Shown: positions 1 through 8,108, counted from the first letter of the stretch. The stretch is 51,203 bases of DNA from Candidatus Gastranaerophilales bacterium (GCA_900769355.1 CAAGGG010000049.1:1-51203); one strand, 5' to 3'. Numbers and translations: made by a program. Notes: generated from the letters alone by a model not told the origin.

Positions 1-4
1 AAAA

Positions 5-27
5 GGTGACTAAATGTCACGTTTTTC
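5..27 (+). terminator. Possible terminator-like hairpin
   Basis: GTGAC and GTCAC arms separated by TAAAT are followed by GTTTTT. It would serve a gene entering from left of the window. The stem is short, so this is weak. Confidence 0.3.
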
Positions 28-40
28 GAGAGGGTTTTAG

Positions 41-130
41 ATGGGTAAACAATATTACGAGATAGGCTATTTTGTCAACGAATTACTTGACACATACAAG
101 CGACTCACTCTTAGCTGCCTCGCTTCCTAG
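41..130 (+). pseudogene. 29-codon ORF running into a family A repeat
   Basis: An ATG at 41 is preceded by GAGAGGG at good spacing and opens a 29-codon frame containing the run NELLDTYK. Its last codons and TAG stop are supplied by the family A repeat starting near 111. A similar DNA stretch (CGAATTACTTAACACATACAAG) recurs at about 4955-4976, where it reads ELLNTYK. It could be the 5' remnant of a gene cut off by the repeat, or simply part of a larger dispersed element. No function can be given. Confidence 0.25.
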
Positions 131-180
131 CTGCTTAGCTGCTTTATCGCAGAGGGCTACGTGCGTAAGAGCTTCACACC
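111..180. repeat. Family A interspersed repeat, copy 1
   Basis: Contains the core CTTCCTAGCTGCTTAGCTGC followed by GGGCTACGTGCGTA. The same modules recur at 205-296, 1226-1295, 4200-4295, 14040-14128, 19334-19425, 25676-25768 and 44480-44538. Together with copy 2 it fills most of the 325-base spacer before the methyltransferase gene. Confidence 0.8.
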
Positions 181-204
181 AAAATATGAGGTATGAATGA
201 ATAT

Positions 205-296
205 TATTACAGAGGGCTACGTGCGTAGCACCTAAGCTTTCTGAATGACGACTCACACTTAGCCGCCTCGCTTCCTAGCTGCCTAGCTGCTTTATC
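205..296. repeat. Family A interspersed repeat, copy 2
   Basis: The GGGCTACGTGCGTAGCACC module is followed by CTTTCTGAATGACGA and then the CCTAGCTGCCTAGCTGC core. The modules are in the reverse order to copy 1, so the family is a mosaic of sub-elements. Confidence 0.8.
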
Positions 297-325
297 TAGT
301 AATTAAACAGTTGCTCACTAGAGTC

Positions 326-1198
326 TTATTTCTTTTCAAAAATCATCACATACTCGTGCTTAAAGATGAAAAATCCACCAGCCAAAGCTCTATAACGCCA
401 CAAGTTCGCGGTTTTGCCTTTCGCACGTTCGTTGCCCTGAATATCTTTTACGATAATCCCTTTCAACTTAAATCCTAATGCCATCATACGAGCCATGCAT
501 TCAAAACCGAGCGGTTGAACTTCTGAATTTTTATAGCTGTCACCAATAATTAGTGCTGCAAAACGGCCTTTTTCCAGCATATCATAGCCGTTTTTTGCAA
601 CTTTTGCAAACAAATCATAAAACTCTTCTGTTGTATCGCAATTAGACAAATCTTCTTTTTTATCTGAAAACTTGATAATATCATCATAAGGTGGGTGAAG
701 AATCAAAAACTGAGCCTTTTCTTCTCTCATAATATCTAAGCTTGCTTGAATTTTTTCCTTAGCTTCTTCTGACGCTGAATCTGCACAAATAATACGAACA
801 TCAGTTACCAGCTGTTTCGGGGTAAATTTTTGAGAAACACTTTCAGCAAGCTCGTCTTTCAATTCAACACCAATACAGCGTCTGCCCATATTAATTGCCT
901 CAATACCGGAAGTTCCTGAACCAAAGAACAGGTCAAGCACAACGTCATTTTTCTTTGTAAATCTTTCGTACAATTGCTGTGCAATTTGAGGGATATAGTT
1001 ACCATGGTACTCGTTAGAATGTCCGCCTTCTCGCAACCTTGTCGGGAATTCCCACAGCGTATCTGTTTTCACGTGATCATAAGCCTTCCAATTATTCAAG
1101 TCTATATCACTGTAACGAGTCGTCTTGACAGGTTTTACAACCTGCAAATCTGCTTTTTTCGACGGTTTTAATTTTGTATTTGTTCTAACTCTTGCCAA
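326..1198 (-). CDS. DNA methyltransferase (N6-adenine/N4-cytosine type), no restriction partner in view
   Basis: This 290-residue protein carries the S-adenosylmethionine-binding motif I of DNA amino-methyltransferases at about residues 87-101 (DLFFGSGTS). An upstream HGNYIPQI segment fits motif X. A catalytic PPY motif occurs as HPPY at about 168-171, where the usual first residue is D, S or N. The order X, I, IV with motif I before PPY is that of gamma-like enzymes of the N6_N4_Mtase fold. It should methylate an exocyclic amino group in a specific DNA site, probably as an orphan enzyme, because no restriction endonuclease or specificity subunit lies alongside. The start is TTG, with AGGGAG nine bases upstream. 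Repeat-rich spacers flank it on both sides. Family assignment is good; the target base is unknown. Confidence 0.8.
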   Translation of the reverse strand: MARVRTNTKLKPSKKADLQVVKPVKTTRYSDIDLNNWKAYDHVKTDTLWEFPTRLREGGHSNEYHGNYIPQIAQQLYERFTKKNDVVLDLFFGSGTSGIEAINMGRRCIGVELKDELAESVSQKFTPKQLVTDVRIICADSASEEAKEKIQASLDIMREEKAQFLILHPPYDDIIKFSDKKEDLSNCDTTEEFYDLFAKVAKNGYDMLEKGRFAALIIGDSYKNSEVQPLGFECMARMMALGFKLKGIIVKDIQGNERAKGKTANLWRYRALAGGFFIFKHEYVMIFEKK

Positions 1199-1225
1199 GT
1201 CCTTAATCTCCCTATCTTAAATATT

Positions 1226-1295
1226 CCTAGCCACCTAACTTCTTAGCTGCCTAGCTGCTTAACGTCCTAGAGCCTAACAGCCCTATCAACTTATC
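1226..1295. repeat. Family A interspersed repeat, copy 3
   Basis: Contains TTCTTAGCTGCCTAGCTGC, then a run of similar words (GTCCTAGAGCCTAACAGCCC). It fills much of the spacer between the methyltransferase and mutL genes. Confidence 0.7.
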
Positions 1296-1393
1296 GCCCT
1301 ACTATCGTATAAAAATGTTTCAAATTTGTAATCAAACATTTAGATGAATTTGTGTTTGATGTAGATTGAGAATTAGATTGAGGGATTGAATTT

Positions 1394-3208
1394 ATGGCGA
1401 GGATAAAACAACTTTCAAAACACTTAATAAATCAGATTGCAGCGGGCGAAGTTATTGAACGTCCGGCATCTGTCGTAAAAGAACTTGTCGAAAACTCTGT
1501 CGATGCTGGTTCTACAAAAATCAGTGTTGAAATTAATAACGACTGCCGAGATATTAGGGTTGCGGACAACGGCTGCGGAATTCACCCTGACGACATTATG
1601 CTTGCGTTTTCCAAACACGCCACAAGCAAAATTCGTACTGATGAGGATTTATTTGATATACACACACTTGGCTTTCGTGGAGAAGCTTTATCCAGTATAA
1701 TTTCAATCTCAAGATTGACTTGTACCACAAGAACAGTCGATTTTGATACGGGTACAAAAGTTAAATGTGAAAATTCAGAAGTTAAAAAGACTGAAACAGG
1801 TTGTGCAGTCGGCACAATTATGGATATAAAAGATTTATTTTATAACCTTCCGGCACGATTAAAATTCTTAAAGAACTCAAACACCGAATTTTCATATATC
1901 CAAGAACTTGTTCAGGCAATTGCACTTGCACACCCGGAATGTTCAATAGAATTAAAGAAAAACGGTAAAACTGTCTTAAAAACGACTGGACAAAATAATC
2001 TTTTACAGACGGTCAAGGAAGTTTATTCCTCGGATATAATTTCTTGCCTCAAAGAAGTCTTAAAAACAGATCAATTGTCTGGCTTGAAAATTAGCGGATA
2101 CGTAAGTACACCTGATTACACTCGTTCAAGTAAAAAAGGTTATCATATTTATATCAACGGAAGAACGGTTAAATGTCCTGTTTTTCAAAAAGCTATTGAT
2201 ACAGCATATAAAAGCCTTATCGCAAACGGGAAATATCCGTTTGTAATCCTTAACCTTGAAATTCCGCCATCTGATGTTGATGTAAACGTTCACCCGACGA
2301 AAAAAGAAGTTCGCTACAAAAACACAAATCAGGTTTTCAATTTTATATTTTCATCTGTTCAGGCAGGGTTGATGAACTATGTGGAACGCCAAGGGGCAAC
2401 ACCTTTTCAAACTCCACAGTATGCACAAAATTCCCAAAACCAGAATTTGCCACAATCACAAAACCAAAGTAATTTAGTTGATTTTGTACAACCTAAACTT
2501 GAAAGTTCCGGTGATATATATTTTAACAAAAAAGACGATACTATTTATGTTTCAGACCGTTTGATGGAAGAAGAAGAGGCAAAACACTCTCAGCCACAGG
2601 AAGAAGAAATCTCGCAACGACAGTTTTTTGTTCCTGTTGAAAAAGAAACTGAGCCTGAAGAAAACATTGTCGGGCAGTATCGAAACACTTACATTTTGGT
2701 AGAAAAAGAAGATGGGCTTGAAATTATAGACCAACATATCGCAGAAGAGCGTTATATTTACGAAAAACTTATGGCAGAGAAAAATATTGTTTCTCAAATG
2801 TTGTTTGTGTCAGATGTAGTACCTGTTTCGAGTACTGAGGCAGAATTAATCAAGGAAAACATTGACAAATTTGAAAAATTTGGTTATGGCATTGAATTTT
2901 TGAAAGAAAACGAATTAATTTTCAGAAAAGTTCCGCAAATGATTGCAAAAGTTAACCCAAAAGAGATTTTGGCAGATATTTTGGCAAATATTGAAGGAAA
3001 TATCGACCGTCTTGAAGAACATATTTTGATTACGACTGCTTGTAAAGCCTCCGTAAAGGCAGGTCAAAAGCTTTCAACATGGCAAATGCAAGAAATTGTA
3101 AAGAAATGGCGTACTACAAAAATGCCATATACTTGTCCACATGGGCGTCCTGTCGTAAAATTCTTTCCACATAAAGAAATTGCCGGATTTTTCCAGAGAA
3201 ATATGTAA
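1394..3208 (+). CDS. mutL: DNA mismatch repair protein MutL, endonuclease type
   Basis: The 604-residue protein has the GHKL ATPase of MutL at its N-terminus: the IAAGEVIERPASVVKELVEN block near residue 15, NGCGI near 58 and GFRGEAL near 96. The C-terminal domain carries metal-site motifs of endonuclease MutLs: DQHIAEERYIYE at about 446 (consensus DQHA-x2-E-x4-E), ACK near 548 (usually ACR) and CPHGRP near 579. In such bacteria MutL nicks the new strand itself after MutS recognises a mismatch, so no MutH is needed. The linker (about 330-430) is rich in Q, N and E. GAGGGA lies just upstream of the ATG. The A-to-I and R-to-K changes within the motifs are the only oddities. Confidence 0.96.
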   Translation: MARIKQLSKHLINQIAAGEVIERPASVVKELVENSVDAGSTKISVEINNDCRDIRVADNGCGIHPDDIMLAFSKHATSKIRTDEDLFDIHTLGFRGEALSSIISISRLTCTTRTVDFDTGTKVKCENSEVKKTETGCAVGTIMDIKDLFYNLPARLKFLKNSNTEFSYIQELVQAIALAHPECSIELKKNGKTVLKTTGQNNLLQTVKEVYSSDIISCLKEVLKTDQLSGLKISGYVSTPDYTRSSKKGYHIYINGRTVKCPVFQKAIDTAYKSLIANGKYPFVILNLEIPPSDVDVNVHPTKKEVRYKNTNQVFNFIFSSVQAGLMNYVERQGATPFQTPQYAQNSQNQNLPQSQNQSNLVDFVQPKLESSGDIYFNKKDDTIYVSDRLMEEEEAKHSQPQEEEISQRQFFVPVEKETEPEENIVGQYRNTYILVEKEDGLEIIDQHIAEERYIYEKLMAEKNIVSQMLFVSDVVPVSSTEAELIKENIDKFEKFGYGIEFLKENELIFRKVPQMIAKVNPKEILADILANIEGNIDRLEEHILITTACKASVKAGQKLSTWQMQEIVKKWRTTKMPYTCPHGRPVVKFFPHKEIAGFFQRNM

Positions 3209-3520
3209 ATACAACTGATTACAGAGTCAGATTGCCACGATAGCGTAATGAGCAATAACTTGTTAGTGAAACAAACGACAAAACGAGTGTTGTTTGAGCG
3301 GTAAAGTTATTCGATAGGCTGGATTCTTTCGCTGTCGCTCAGAATGACGACTTTGTAATCTGTTTTGCATGTGTATAGCGAGTTCACTCGTTTAAAGTTG
3401 AGCTTACAAGTTATTAGTGAATGGAGCGTGTGGCTGGTTTTGTGGAACTTTTTCCATAAAAAGTTCCCGCTGTCCGCGCAGGACATTGTAATTAATCTTT
3501 TTTAACTTCCTCTTGATTAG
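3209..3520. other. Repeat-rich intergenic region
   Basis: The spacer after mutL holds a TTGCCACGATAGCG/ATGAGCAATAAC element (3229-3270) also seen at 19453-19498. It also holds a TTCGCTGTCGCTCAGAATGACGA word (about 3328-3350) and two hairpins. One hairpin has GGAACTTTTT/AAAAAGTTCC arms near 3446-3470; the other has TGTCC/GGACA arms near 3471-3486. No complete gene is visible. Confidence 0.6.
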
Positions 3521-3670
3521 TCAGATACTTTGTGGTTTAATTGGTTGTGGAATGAGGTAATTCCTCTTAACCTTATTCAAGAGTTTGTCAAATACGGCGC
3601 GGCTGCGGTGTTTGGAGAGCTCGAAAAGTTGAAATCGCAAGTGGATTTCACAAACAGATACAAAAATTAA
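3521..3670 (+). pseudogene. Open C-terminal fragment upstream of rpsP
   Basis: A frame open from a stop at 3518 to TAA at 3668 encodes about 49 residues. It begins with aromatic-rich SDTLWFNWLWNEVIP and ends with a charged helix-like tail (FGELEKLKSQVDFTNRYKN). There is no ATG; a TTG at 3530 could start a 46-residue product but has no good ribosome binding site. Its composition looks coding, so it may be the 3' end of a decayed gene or a very small protein. It ends 14 bases before the rpsP start. The family is not recognised. Confidence 0.3.
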
Positions 3671-3684
3671 GAAGGAAAAACAAA

Positions 3685-4053
3685 ATGTTAAAAATCAGAT
3701 TGAAAAGATTGGGTGCTAAAAAGAACCCTACATACAGAGTAATCGTTATCAACTCAACTACAAAACGTGAAGGCAGACCAGTTCAAGAATTGGGTCACTA
3801 TAACCCAAAAACAAAAGAAATGAAATTGGACAAAGTTGCTGCTTTGGATTGGGTAAAAAAAGGTGCTCAACCAACTGAAACTGTTGCATATTTGATTAAA
3901 AACTGCAACGAAGACGGAACTTTGAACTATGTTAAGAAAGAAACAGTGAAACTTTCTAAAAAAGCTCAAGCTAAGGCTGCAGCTGAAGCTGAAGCAAAAG
4001 CCGCTGCTGAGGCAGAAGCTGCACAAGCAGCAGAAGCTCCGGCTGAAGCATAG
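3685..4053 (+). CDS. rpsP: 30S ribosomal protein S16
   Basis: The first 80 residues match S16 (start MLKIRLKRLGAKKNPTYRVI, then GRPVQELGHYNPKTKE), a protein of the 30S body needed for subunit assembly. The protein is 122 residues because of an alanine/glutamate tail after residue 90 built from imperfect KAAAEAEA units. Such low-complexity tails occur on S16 in some lineages. GAAGGA lies ahead of the ATG. The usual companions rimM, trmD and rplS are absent. A terminator follows at 4078-4110, so the gene appears to be transcribed alone. Confidence 0.96.
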   Translation: MLKIRLKRLGAKKNPTYRVIVINSTTKREGRPVQELGHYNPKTKEMKLDKVAALDWVKKGAQPTETVAYLIKNCNEDGTLNYVKKETVKLSKKAQAKAAAEAEAKAAAEAEAAQAAEAPAEA

Positions 4054-4077
4054 TATAGATTATAAACATTTGATGCG

Positions 4078-4110
4078 AAAAAGACTGAGAAAATTCTCAG
4101 TCTTTTTCTT
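4078..4110 (+). terminator. Rho-independent terminator of rpsP
   Basis: AAAGACTGAGA and TCTCAGTCTTT arms with an AAAT-type loop are followed by a T run. The hairpin lies 25 bases after the rpsP stop. Its symmetry could also stop transcription from the other side. Confidence 0.9.
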
Positions 4111-4199
4111 TGTGTTTTAATTTTTACTGTTGAACAAATTTGCTCAACCAGCAATAGTTCAAGCTCATTGAAGATATTAATGGAATTTATTTATGTAAC

Positions 4200-4295
4200 A
4201 GACTTCGCGTCTATGCATCTTCACATCTTGGCGTCTAATTCAATCTTAGCTGCCTACTTCCTAGTTGCTTAGCTGCTTTATGTAGACATGCGTAG
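4200..4295. repeat. Family A interspersed repeat, copy 4
   Basis: Carries the GCATCTTCACATCTTGGCG module next to the TTCCTAGTTGCTTAGCTGC core and GACATGCGTAGCAC. The same combination occurs inside the prepilin gene at 25676-25768. It ends just before the stop of the downstream minus-strand gene. Confidence 0.75.
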
Positions 4296-4297
4296 CA

Positions 4298-4777
4298 CTA
4301 ATCACTATATTTGCTGATTTCAATAAAATAATTTTCTAGTGCTAAATAGCCTTTATAAATTTCGTCAGAAATACAAGCATAACTTGTCGCAACGATATAT
4401 TTCAACTCTTTTGTTCGAATTTCCAAAATTGCATCAGAGTCTTTTTTCAAATTTTCATCATCTGACATAGACCATTTTTGCAACAACGACAACTCTTCAT
4501 ACATTTGTTTTACTGTCGTATATTCAAGGGTATTAAAATTATATTTTGCCAAAAGAGCCTTTTCAGTATTCGTAATTCTTGGCATAACAGCCTGAAATTT
4601 AAAAACTTTTTTAATAATCGTATAATTATCCGCAATTTTCTTATGAGAATACGGAATAATATTTTTCGCTAAAAGTGCAGCGTATGAGCGAGATGTGAAC
4701 ACTTCCTCGTTATTTGAAAAAGCACTTCTCGATGTTAAGTCAAAATTTGATTTTCTTTCTATTAAATCTTCCGGCAT
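4298..4777 (-). CDS. Hypothetical protein, 159 residues
   Basis: No family is recognised. The product has no signal peptide or membrane segment and looks like a mixed-charge, mostly helical soluble protein, with a helix-rich second half (TVKQMYEELSLLQKWSM near residue 90). A GGGGG-type ribosome binding site precedes the ATG at 4777. It stands alone between repeat copy 4 and the speD region, and its codon use is like the neighbours. Confidence 0.65.
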   Translation of the reverse strand: MPEDLIERKSNFDLTSRSAFSNNEEVFTSRSYAALLAKNIIPYSHKKIADNYTIIKKVFKFQAVMPRITNTEKALLAKYNFNTLEYTTVKQMYEELSLLQKWSMSDDENLKKDSDAILEIRTKELKYIVATSYACISDEIYKGYLALENYFIEISKYSD

Positions 4778-4894
4778 TTCTACCCCCTAATAAGATAATG
4801 ATATTAAAACCGAAAGTCATTGTCATGTCATGAAGGCAAATTTTTTACATGAGTTAACATGAAACGCTTCTCATCTAAATAGATACAAGGAATG

Positions 4895-4921
4895 GCTTCT
4901 CTCCCTCAATTAGGGAGAGAA
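4895..4921. other. Intergenic hairpin
   Basis: TCTCTCCCT and AGGGAGAGA arms lie around CAATT in the spacer between the hypothetical gene and speD. It has no T run, so it is not a standard terminator. The CGAATTACTTAACACATACAAG word that also occurs near 79-100 lies just to its right. Confidence 0.5.
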
Positions 4922-5000
4922 AGAGAGTGGGTAATTGATTAATCATTTTTATCACGAATTACTTAACACATACAAGAATGACGAGCATAAATATAGATAA

Positions 5001-5036
5001 AAAAAGTCCCATACGGGGGGTATGGGACAAAAAAGT
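5001..5036 (-). terminator. Rho-independent terminator of speD
   Basis: GTCCCATA (5006-5013) pairs with TATGGGAC (5021-5028). Read on the minus strand the stem is followed by a run of seven T. It lies about 30 bases past the speD stop; A/T runs on both sides could make it bidirectional. Confidence 0.85.
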
Positions 5037-5063
5037 CTGTTTTTGTTTAATAATAAGCTTGTT

Positions 5064-5516
5064 TTAGTCAGCAAATTGCTGCATAATTTCGAAAGGTTTT
5101 TCTGCAACTTTAAGAGTTGCTTCATCAATAATACCTCTTTTAAGTTCTGAGAAAGTAGCCTTTTTCGAATTAAATTTTTTCTTCAAAAATTCATAAGAAA
5201 CTTTTGGATCACACTTGTCACCGCAAGTAAATAAGTCTACTGCAGCATAACCAAGTTCTGGCCAAGTATGAATTGCCAAATGGCTTTCTGAAATGATTAC
5301 CACACCTGAAACTCCATAAGGATTAAACATGTGGAAACATTTTTGAACGACAGTTGCTCCGCATTCAAGGGCGGCATCTACCATATATTTTTCTACTTTA
5401 TCCAAACTATTCAACGTATTTGGATCACATTCGAAAAACTCTGCCAAAACATGTTGACCCAAGTGGATTTCTTTTTTACCGTTCTTAAATGCTGTAAATG
5501 GTGATGTTACTGCCAA
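5064..5516 (-). CDS. speD: S-adenosylmethionine decarboxylase proenzyme
   Basis: SpeD decarboxylates S-adenosylmethionine to supply aminopropyl groups for spermidine synthesis. The 150-residue product has the short bacterial/archaeal form with the block SESHLAIHTWPELGYAAVD at about 76-94. Self-cleavage before Ser78 should produce the pyruvoyl cofactor; His83 and Cys98 are the usual processing and catalytic residues. The start is TTG at 5516, eight bases after a perfect AGGAGG. An out-of-frame ATG lies only three bases after that AGGAGG and encodes a four-codon ORF (MNWQ) overlapping the TTG. No speE or other polyamine gene is adjacent. The gene has its own terminator. Confidence 0.95.
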   Translation of the reverse strand: MAVTSPFTAFKNGKKEIHLGQHVLAEFFECDPNTLNSLDKVEKYMVDAALECGATVVQKCFHMFNPYGVSGVVIISESHLAIHTWPELGYAAVDLFTCGDKCDPKVSYEFLKKKFNSKKATFSELKRGIIDEATLKVAEKPFEIMQQFAD

Positions 5517-5568
5517 TTCATGTGCCTCCTATAAATGTATATTTTTCCTACAAATGATTTTACGCAAT

Positions 5569-5574
5569 ATTATA
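5569..5574 (-). promoter_or_regulatory. -10 element upstream of speD
   Basis: A perfect TATAAT on the minus strand lies about 55 bases before the speD start in the divergent spacer. No convincing -35 box is visible at 17 bases. Confidence 0.5.
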
Positions 5575-5740
5575 ATACAATAAAAATTCAAAAATTTGTA
5601 AATTTTACACTTTTTCCATATTTATTTACAAATCTTTTCAAATAAATATGCCCGAAAATAAGTGATATTGTATTATTCAAACGGACTATTTTTATTAATA
5701 TTTTTTAACATAAACTGTTGTATTTTTTGCGTTTTGTATA

Positions 5741-5753
5741 TAAAATTCAGATA
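5741..5753 (+). promoter_or_regulatory. Probable promoter giving a leaderless regulator mRNA
   Basis: TAAAAT (5741-5746) is followed by six bases and the ATG at 5753. This spacing matches four TATAAT-N6-ATG genes in the window. No Shine-Dalgarno precedes the ATG. The hexamer is weaker than in the other four cases. Confidence 0.45.
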
Positions 5754-6448
5754 TGAATAAAATTTTGGTTATAGACGACGACTTAGCAATAAATGAACTT
5801 ATTAAAGTTAACCTTGAACTCTGCGGATATCAAGTACTTCAAGCATTTGATGGTGTAAAAGGATTTGCACTTTGTAAACAAGAAATTCCGGCTCTCGTAA
5901 TTTTGGACGTTATGATGCCTGATGTTGACGGGTTTACAGTTGCTCAAAGAATTCGCAATAATGACGAAACAAAAGAAATTCCGATTTTGATGCTAACTGC
6001 TTTGTCACAAATCAACGATAAAGTAAAAGGGTTCAATATCGGTGTTGACGACTATCTTGTAAAACCTTTCGAAATGGAAGAATTGCAGGTACGCGTCAGA
6101 GCACTGCTTAAAAGAACGGCTCAAATTCCTGAAAGTGCTTCAACTCGTGAACTTTTAACCCTCGGGGAAATAACTCTTCTTCCAGAATTATACAGTGTAA
6201 AAATCGGGGAAAAACAGACCAGATTGACACCAATTGAGTTTGAAATATTTAATTTGCTTTTCCAAAATCACGGAAGCATGGTGTCATCAGCCCGTTTATT
6301 GAAAGATATTTGGGGCTATTCTCCGGACGACGATATTGAAACAATCCGCGTACACATTCGACATTTGAGAAGCAAAATCGACAAAATTGCAGACGGCAAA
6401 AAATATATCGACACCATTTACGGCGGTGGATATAAACTAAATGTATAA
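5753..6448 (+). CDS. OmpR/PhoB-family response regulator, orphan
   Basis: The 231-residue protein has a receiver domain (1-120) with acidic pocket DDD at 8-10, phosphorylation site Asp52, Thr82 and Lys104. A winged-helix DNA-binding domain follows (about 135-230) with TPIEFEIFNLL and the IRVHIRHLRSKI recognition helix. Phosphorylation by a partner kinase would change DNA binding. No histidine kinase is adjacent, so it is an orphan in this window. Cyanobacterial RpaA/RpaB proteins have this architecture, but the sequence alone cannot assign it to one of them. The ATG has no Shine-Dalgarno and sits six bases after TAAAAT. Confidence 0.92.
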   Translation: MNKILVIDDDLAINELIKVNLELCGYQVLQAFDGVKGFALCKQEIPALVILDVMMPDVDGFTVAQRIRNNDETKEIPILMLTALSQINDKVKGFNIGVDDYLVKPFEMEELQVRVRALLKRTAQIPESASTRELLTLGEITLLPELYSVKIGEKQTRLTPIEFEIFNLLFQNHGSMVSSARLLKDIWGYSPDDDIETIRVHIRHLRSKIDKIADGKKYIDTIYGGGYKLNV

Positions 6449-6507
6449 TATTTTAAAATTTACGCAAAAATTTTTATTTTTGAATTTTGTATAAATGGAA
6501 GGTTTCT

Positions 6508-7170
6508 ATGCAAATTCAAAATAATTTTAATTCAACTCAAAATTTCAACGGAATTCATGTCGCAAAGTCAACAAATATTATTGACGGCGTAAAGACAAGT
6601 ATAGACTTATACAAAATGACTCCAAAAGATGACAAGTTTTTGATGCAACTCAGAAGCACCAAAAAGATGAAAGATTTGATGCCAGATAACAATATTACGC
6701 CTTTCCAATTTAACAGGTGGCAATTTTTATTTGAGTACGGAATTTCGCAATCATTTCACAGGGGCGAACACAGTTATTTGGCAGCCGTAGACAAAAAACC
6801 TTGCGGAATAATTTCTTTCAAACCGACTGAAACCAAGTTTGATCTGGATTGCATTTGCACATGGCCTGTTGAAGTCGGCAAAAAAGTAAAAATGGCTGGG
6901 CAAACGCTATTTAAGCAAATATTTGAAGATTTCAAAAATTCAAACGCAAATATAATAAATTTAACTGCAATTACAGACGGTCCTTTCAGCACTGTTTCAA
7001 AATATATGCGTCTAGGCTTTAAGCAAACAGGCAGCGAGGATAACCTTGTCACGATGCGAACAAATCGAGAAGCTATCACAAAAACTCTTGAAAAACTGAA
7101 TGAAAATATTAAAACAACTCAAATTTCAGACGGCAAAGATGAGAATTTGTTTGATGTTTTGTCGATTTAG
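6508..7170 (+). CDS. GNAT-like protein, substrate unknown
   Basis: A 220-residue protein from the ATG at 6508, chosen because GGAAGG lies seven bases upstream. The N-terminus is N/Q-rich (QIQNNFNSTQNFNG). The middle carries a strand-helix pattern typical of an acetyl-CoA N-acyltransferase fold (AAVDKKPCGIISF near 90-102, then the helix GQTLFKQIFEDF) and a YMRLGFKQTG segment that fits the last GNAT motif. This is fold-level recognition without a clear acetyl-CoA loop. It follows the response regulator on the same strand, 59 bases downstream. Confidence 0.5.
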   Translation: MQIQNNFNSTQNFNGIHVAKSTNIIDGVKTSIDLYKMTPKDDKFLMQLRSTKKMKDLMPDNNITPFQFNRWQFLFEYGISQSFHRGEHSYLAAVDKKPCGIISFKPTETKFDLDCICTWPVEVGKKVKMAGQTLFKQIFEDFKNSNANIINLTAITDGPFSTVSKYMRLGFKQTGSEDNLVTMRTNREAITKTLEKLNENIKTTQISDGKDENLFDVLSI

Positions 7171-7206
7171 TATTTTTCTTAAAATATTCTCTCTTTGTCC
7201 GATTTA

Positions 7207-7222
7207 TGCTATAATCAAACCA
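7207..7222 (+). promoter_or_regulatory. Extended -10 promoter, leaderless rsmI mRNA
   Basis: TGC-TATAAT (TATAAT at 7210-7215) is followed by exactly six bases and the ATG at 7222. Transcription should start on or next to the A of the ATG. There is no ribosome binding site. Confidence 0.65.
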
Positions 7223-8031
7223 TGAAAGAATACGATTTTTACATAGTCCCGACACCTATCGGGAACCTGGGCGATATAACTCTTAGAGCAATTGAAACTC
7301 TGAAATCTGTTGATTTGATTGCGTGTGAGGGCATGCGAGTGACTCAAAAGTTGCTTAACCACTACGATATCAGGACAAAATGCATTTCTTATCACAAATT
7401 TAACGAAAAAGAGCGTGTAGATGCATTTTTGAATATGCTTAGAGAAGGTAAAAAAATCGCACTTGTTTCTGATGCAGGCACTCCGCTTTTTTGCGACCCT
7501 GGAGCTGTAATTGTTGACGAATTACAAAAAAACGGATTTTCGGTAACTTCTTTGGCTGGTGCGAATGCCGTTGCTACATTTCTTTCACACATTGCAAGAG
7601 AGGGAGAAGATTTTGCGTTCGTCGGATTTTTACCAAAAACAAAATCACAAATTGAAAACTTGCTCAAACAATTTAAAGCCACTGACATGGTGTTTTACGA
7701 CTCTCCAAACAGAATTTTGAACACTTTGGAAATCATTAAAGAATTCCGCCCAAACTCAAAAATTGCAATCGGGCGCGAATTAACCAAAATTTTTGAAGAA
7801 ATTGTAATTGATGACGTAGAAAATGTGATAAATCACTTTAAAACCAACGTTTTAAAAGGGGAAATTGTCGGACTCGTTTTTCGAGATAAGTCAGATTTTT
7901 CTGATATTGACATAGAAAACAAAATCAATTGTCTAAAGAACAAAGGGTTCAAAGCCAAAGATATATCAGTAATTTTGGCAGAATTATACGAGCTTAACAA
8001 AAATGATATTTACAAAAGATGTTTAAAATAA
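7222..8031 (+). CDS. rsmI: 16S rRNA (cytidine-1402-2'-O)-methyltransferase RsmI
   Basis: RsmI 2'-O-methylates C1402 in the decoding centre of 16S rRNA using S-adenosylmethionine. The 269-residue product shows the family signature: YIVPTPIGNLGDITLRAIE at the start, LIACE, the VSDAGTPLFCDPG loop near residue 85, and GFLP near 135. These belong to the tetrapyrrole-methylase fold. The ATG at 7222 is preferred over a GTG- or TTG-type start at 7195 because the family begins here and the promoter directly abuts it. The length is close to other members, with a somewhat short C-terminal tail. Confidence 0.94.
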   Translation: MKEYDFYIVPTPIGNLGDITLRAIETLKSVDLIACEGMRVTQKLLNHYDIRTKCISYHKFNEKERVDAFLNMLREGKKIALVSDAGTPLFCDPGAVIVDELQKNGFSVTSLAGANAVATFLSHIAREGEDFAFVGFLPKTKSQIENLLKQFKATDMVFYDSPNRILNTLEIIKEFRPNSKIAIGRELTKIFEEIVIDDVENVINHFKTNVLKGEIVGLVFRDKSDFSDIDIENKINCLKNKGFKAKDISVILAELYELNKNDIYKRCLK

Positions 8032-8058
8032 TTTACATAGTACACTTTTTTTAATTTA

Positions 8059-8067
8059 TGCTATAAT
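8059..8067 (+). promoter_or_regulatory. Extended -10 promoter of the bamA operon
   Basis: TGC-TATAAT in the context TTTATGCTATAAT is identical to the element at rsmI. It lies about 35 bases before the transcript leader and start of bamA. Similar TTTATGCTA elements precede the genes at 35177 and 45670. Confidence 0.65.
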
Positions 8068-8108
8068 ATTTTTAGGATAGTAATTGAAGTTTTTAAGGTA
8101 GAGATTTT

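Noticed and set aside
326..1198. Restriction-modification system
   Set aside because: Only the methyltransferase is present; neighbouring sequence holds repeats and mutL.
3754..4026. Minus-strand ORF of 90 codons across rpsP
   Set aside because: It is the antisense of the alanine/lysine-rich rpsP sequence, with no ribosome site and abnormal composition (C/F/S-rich).
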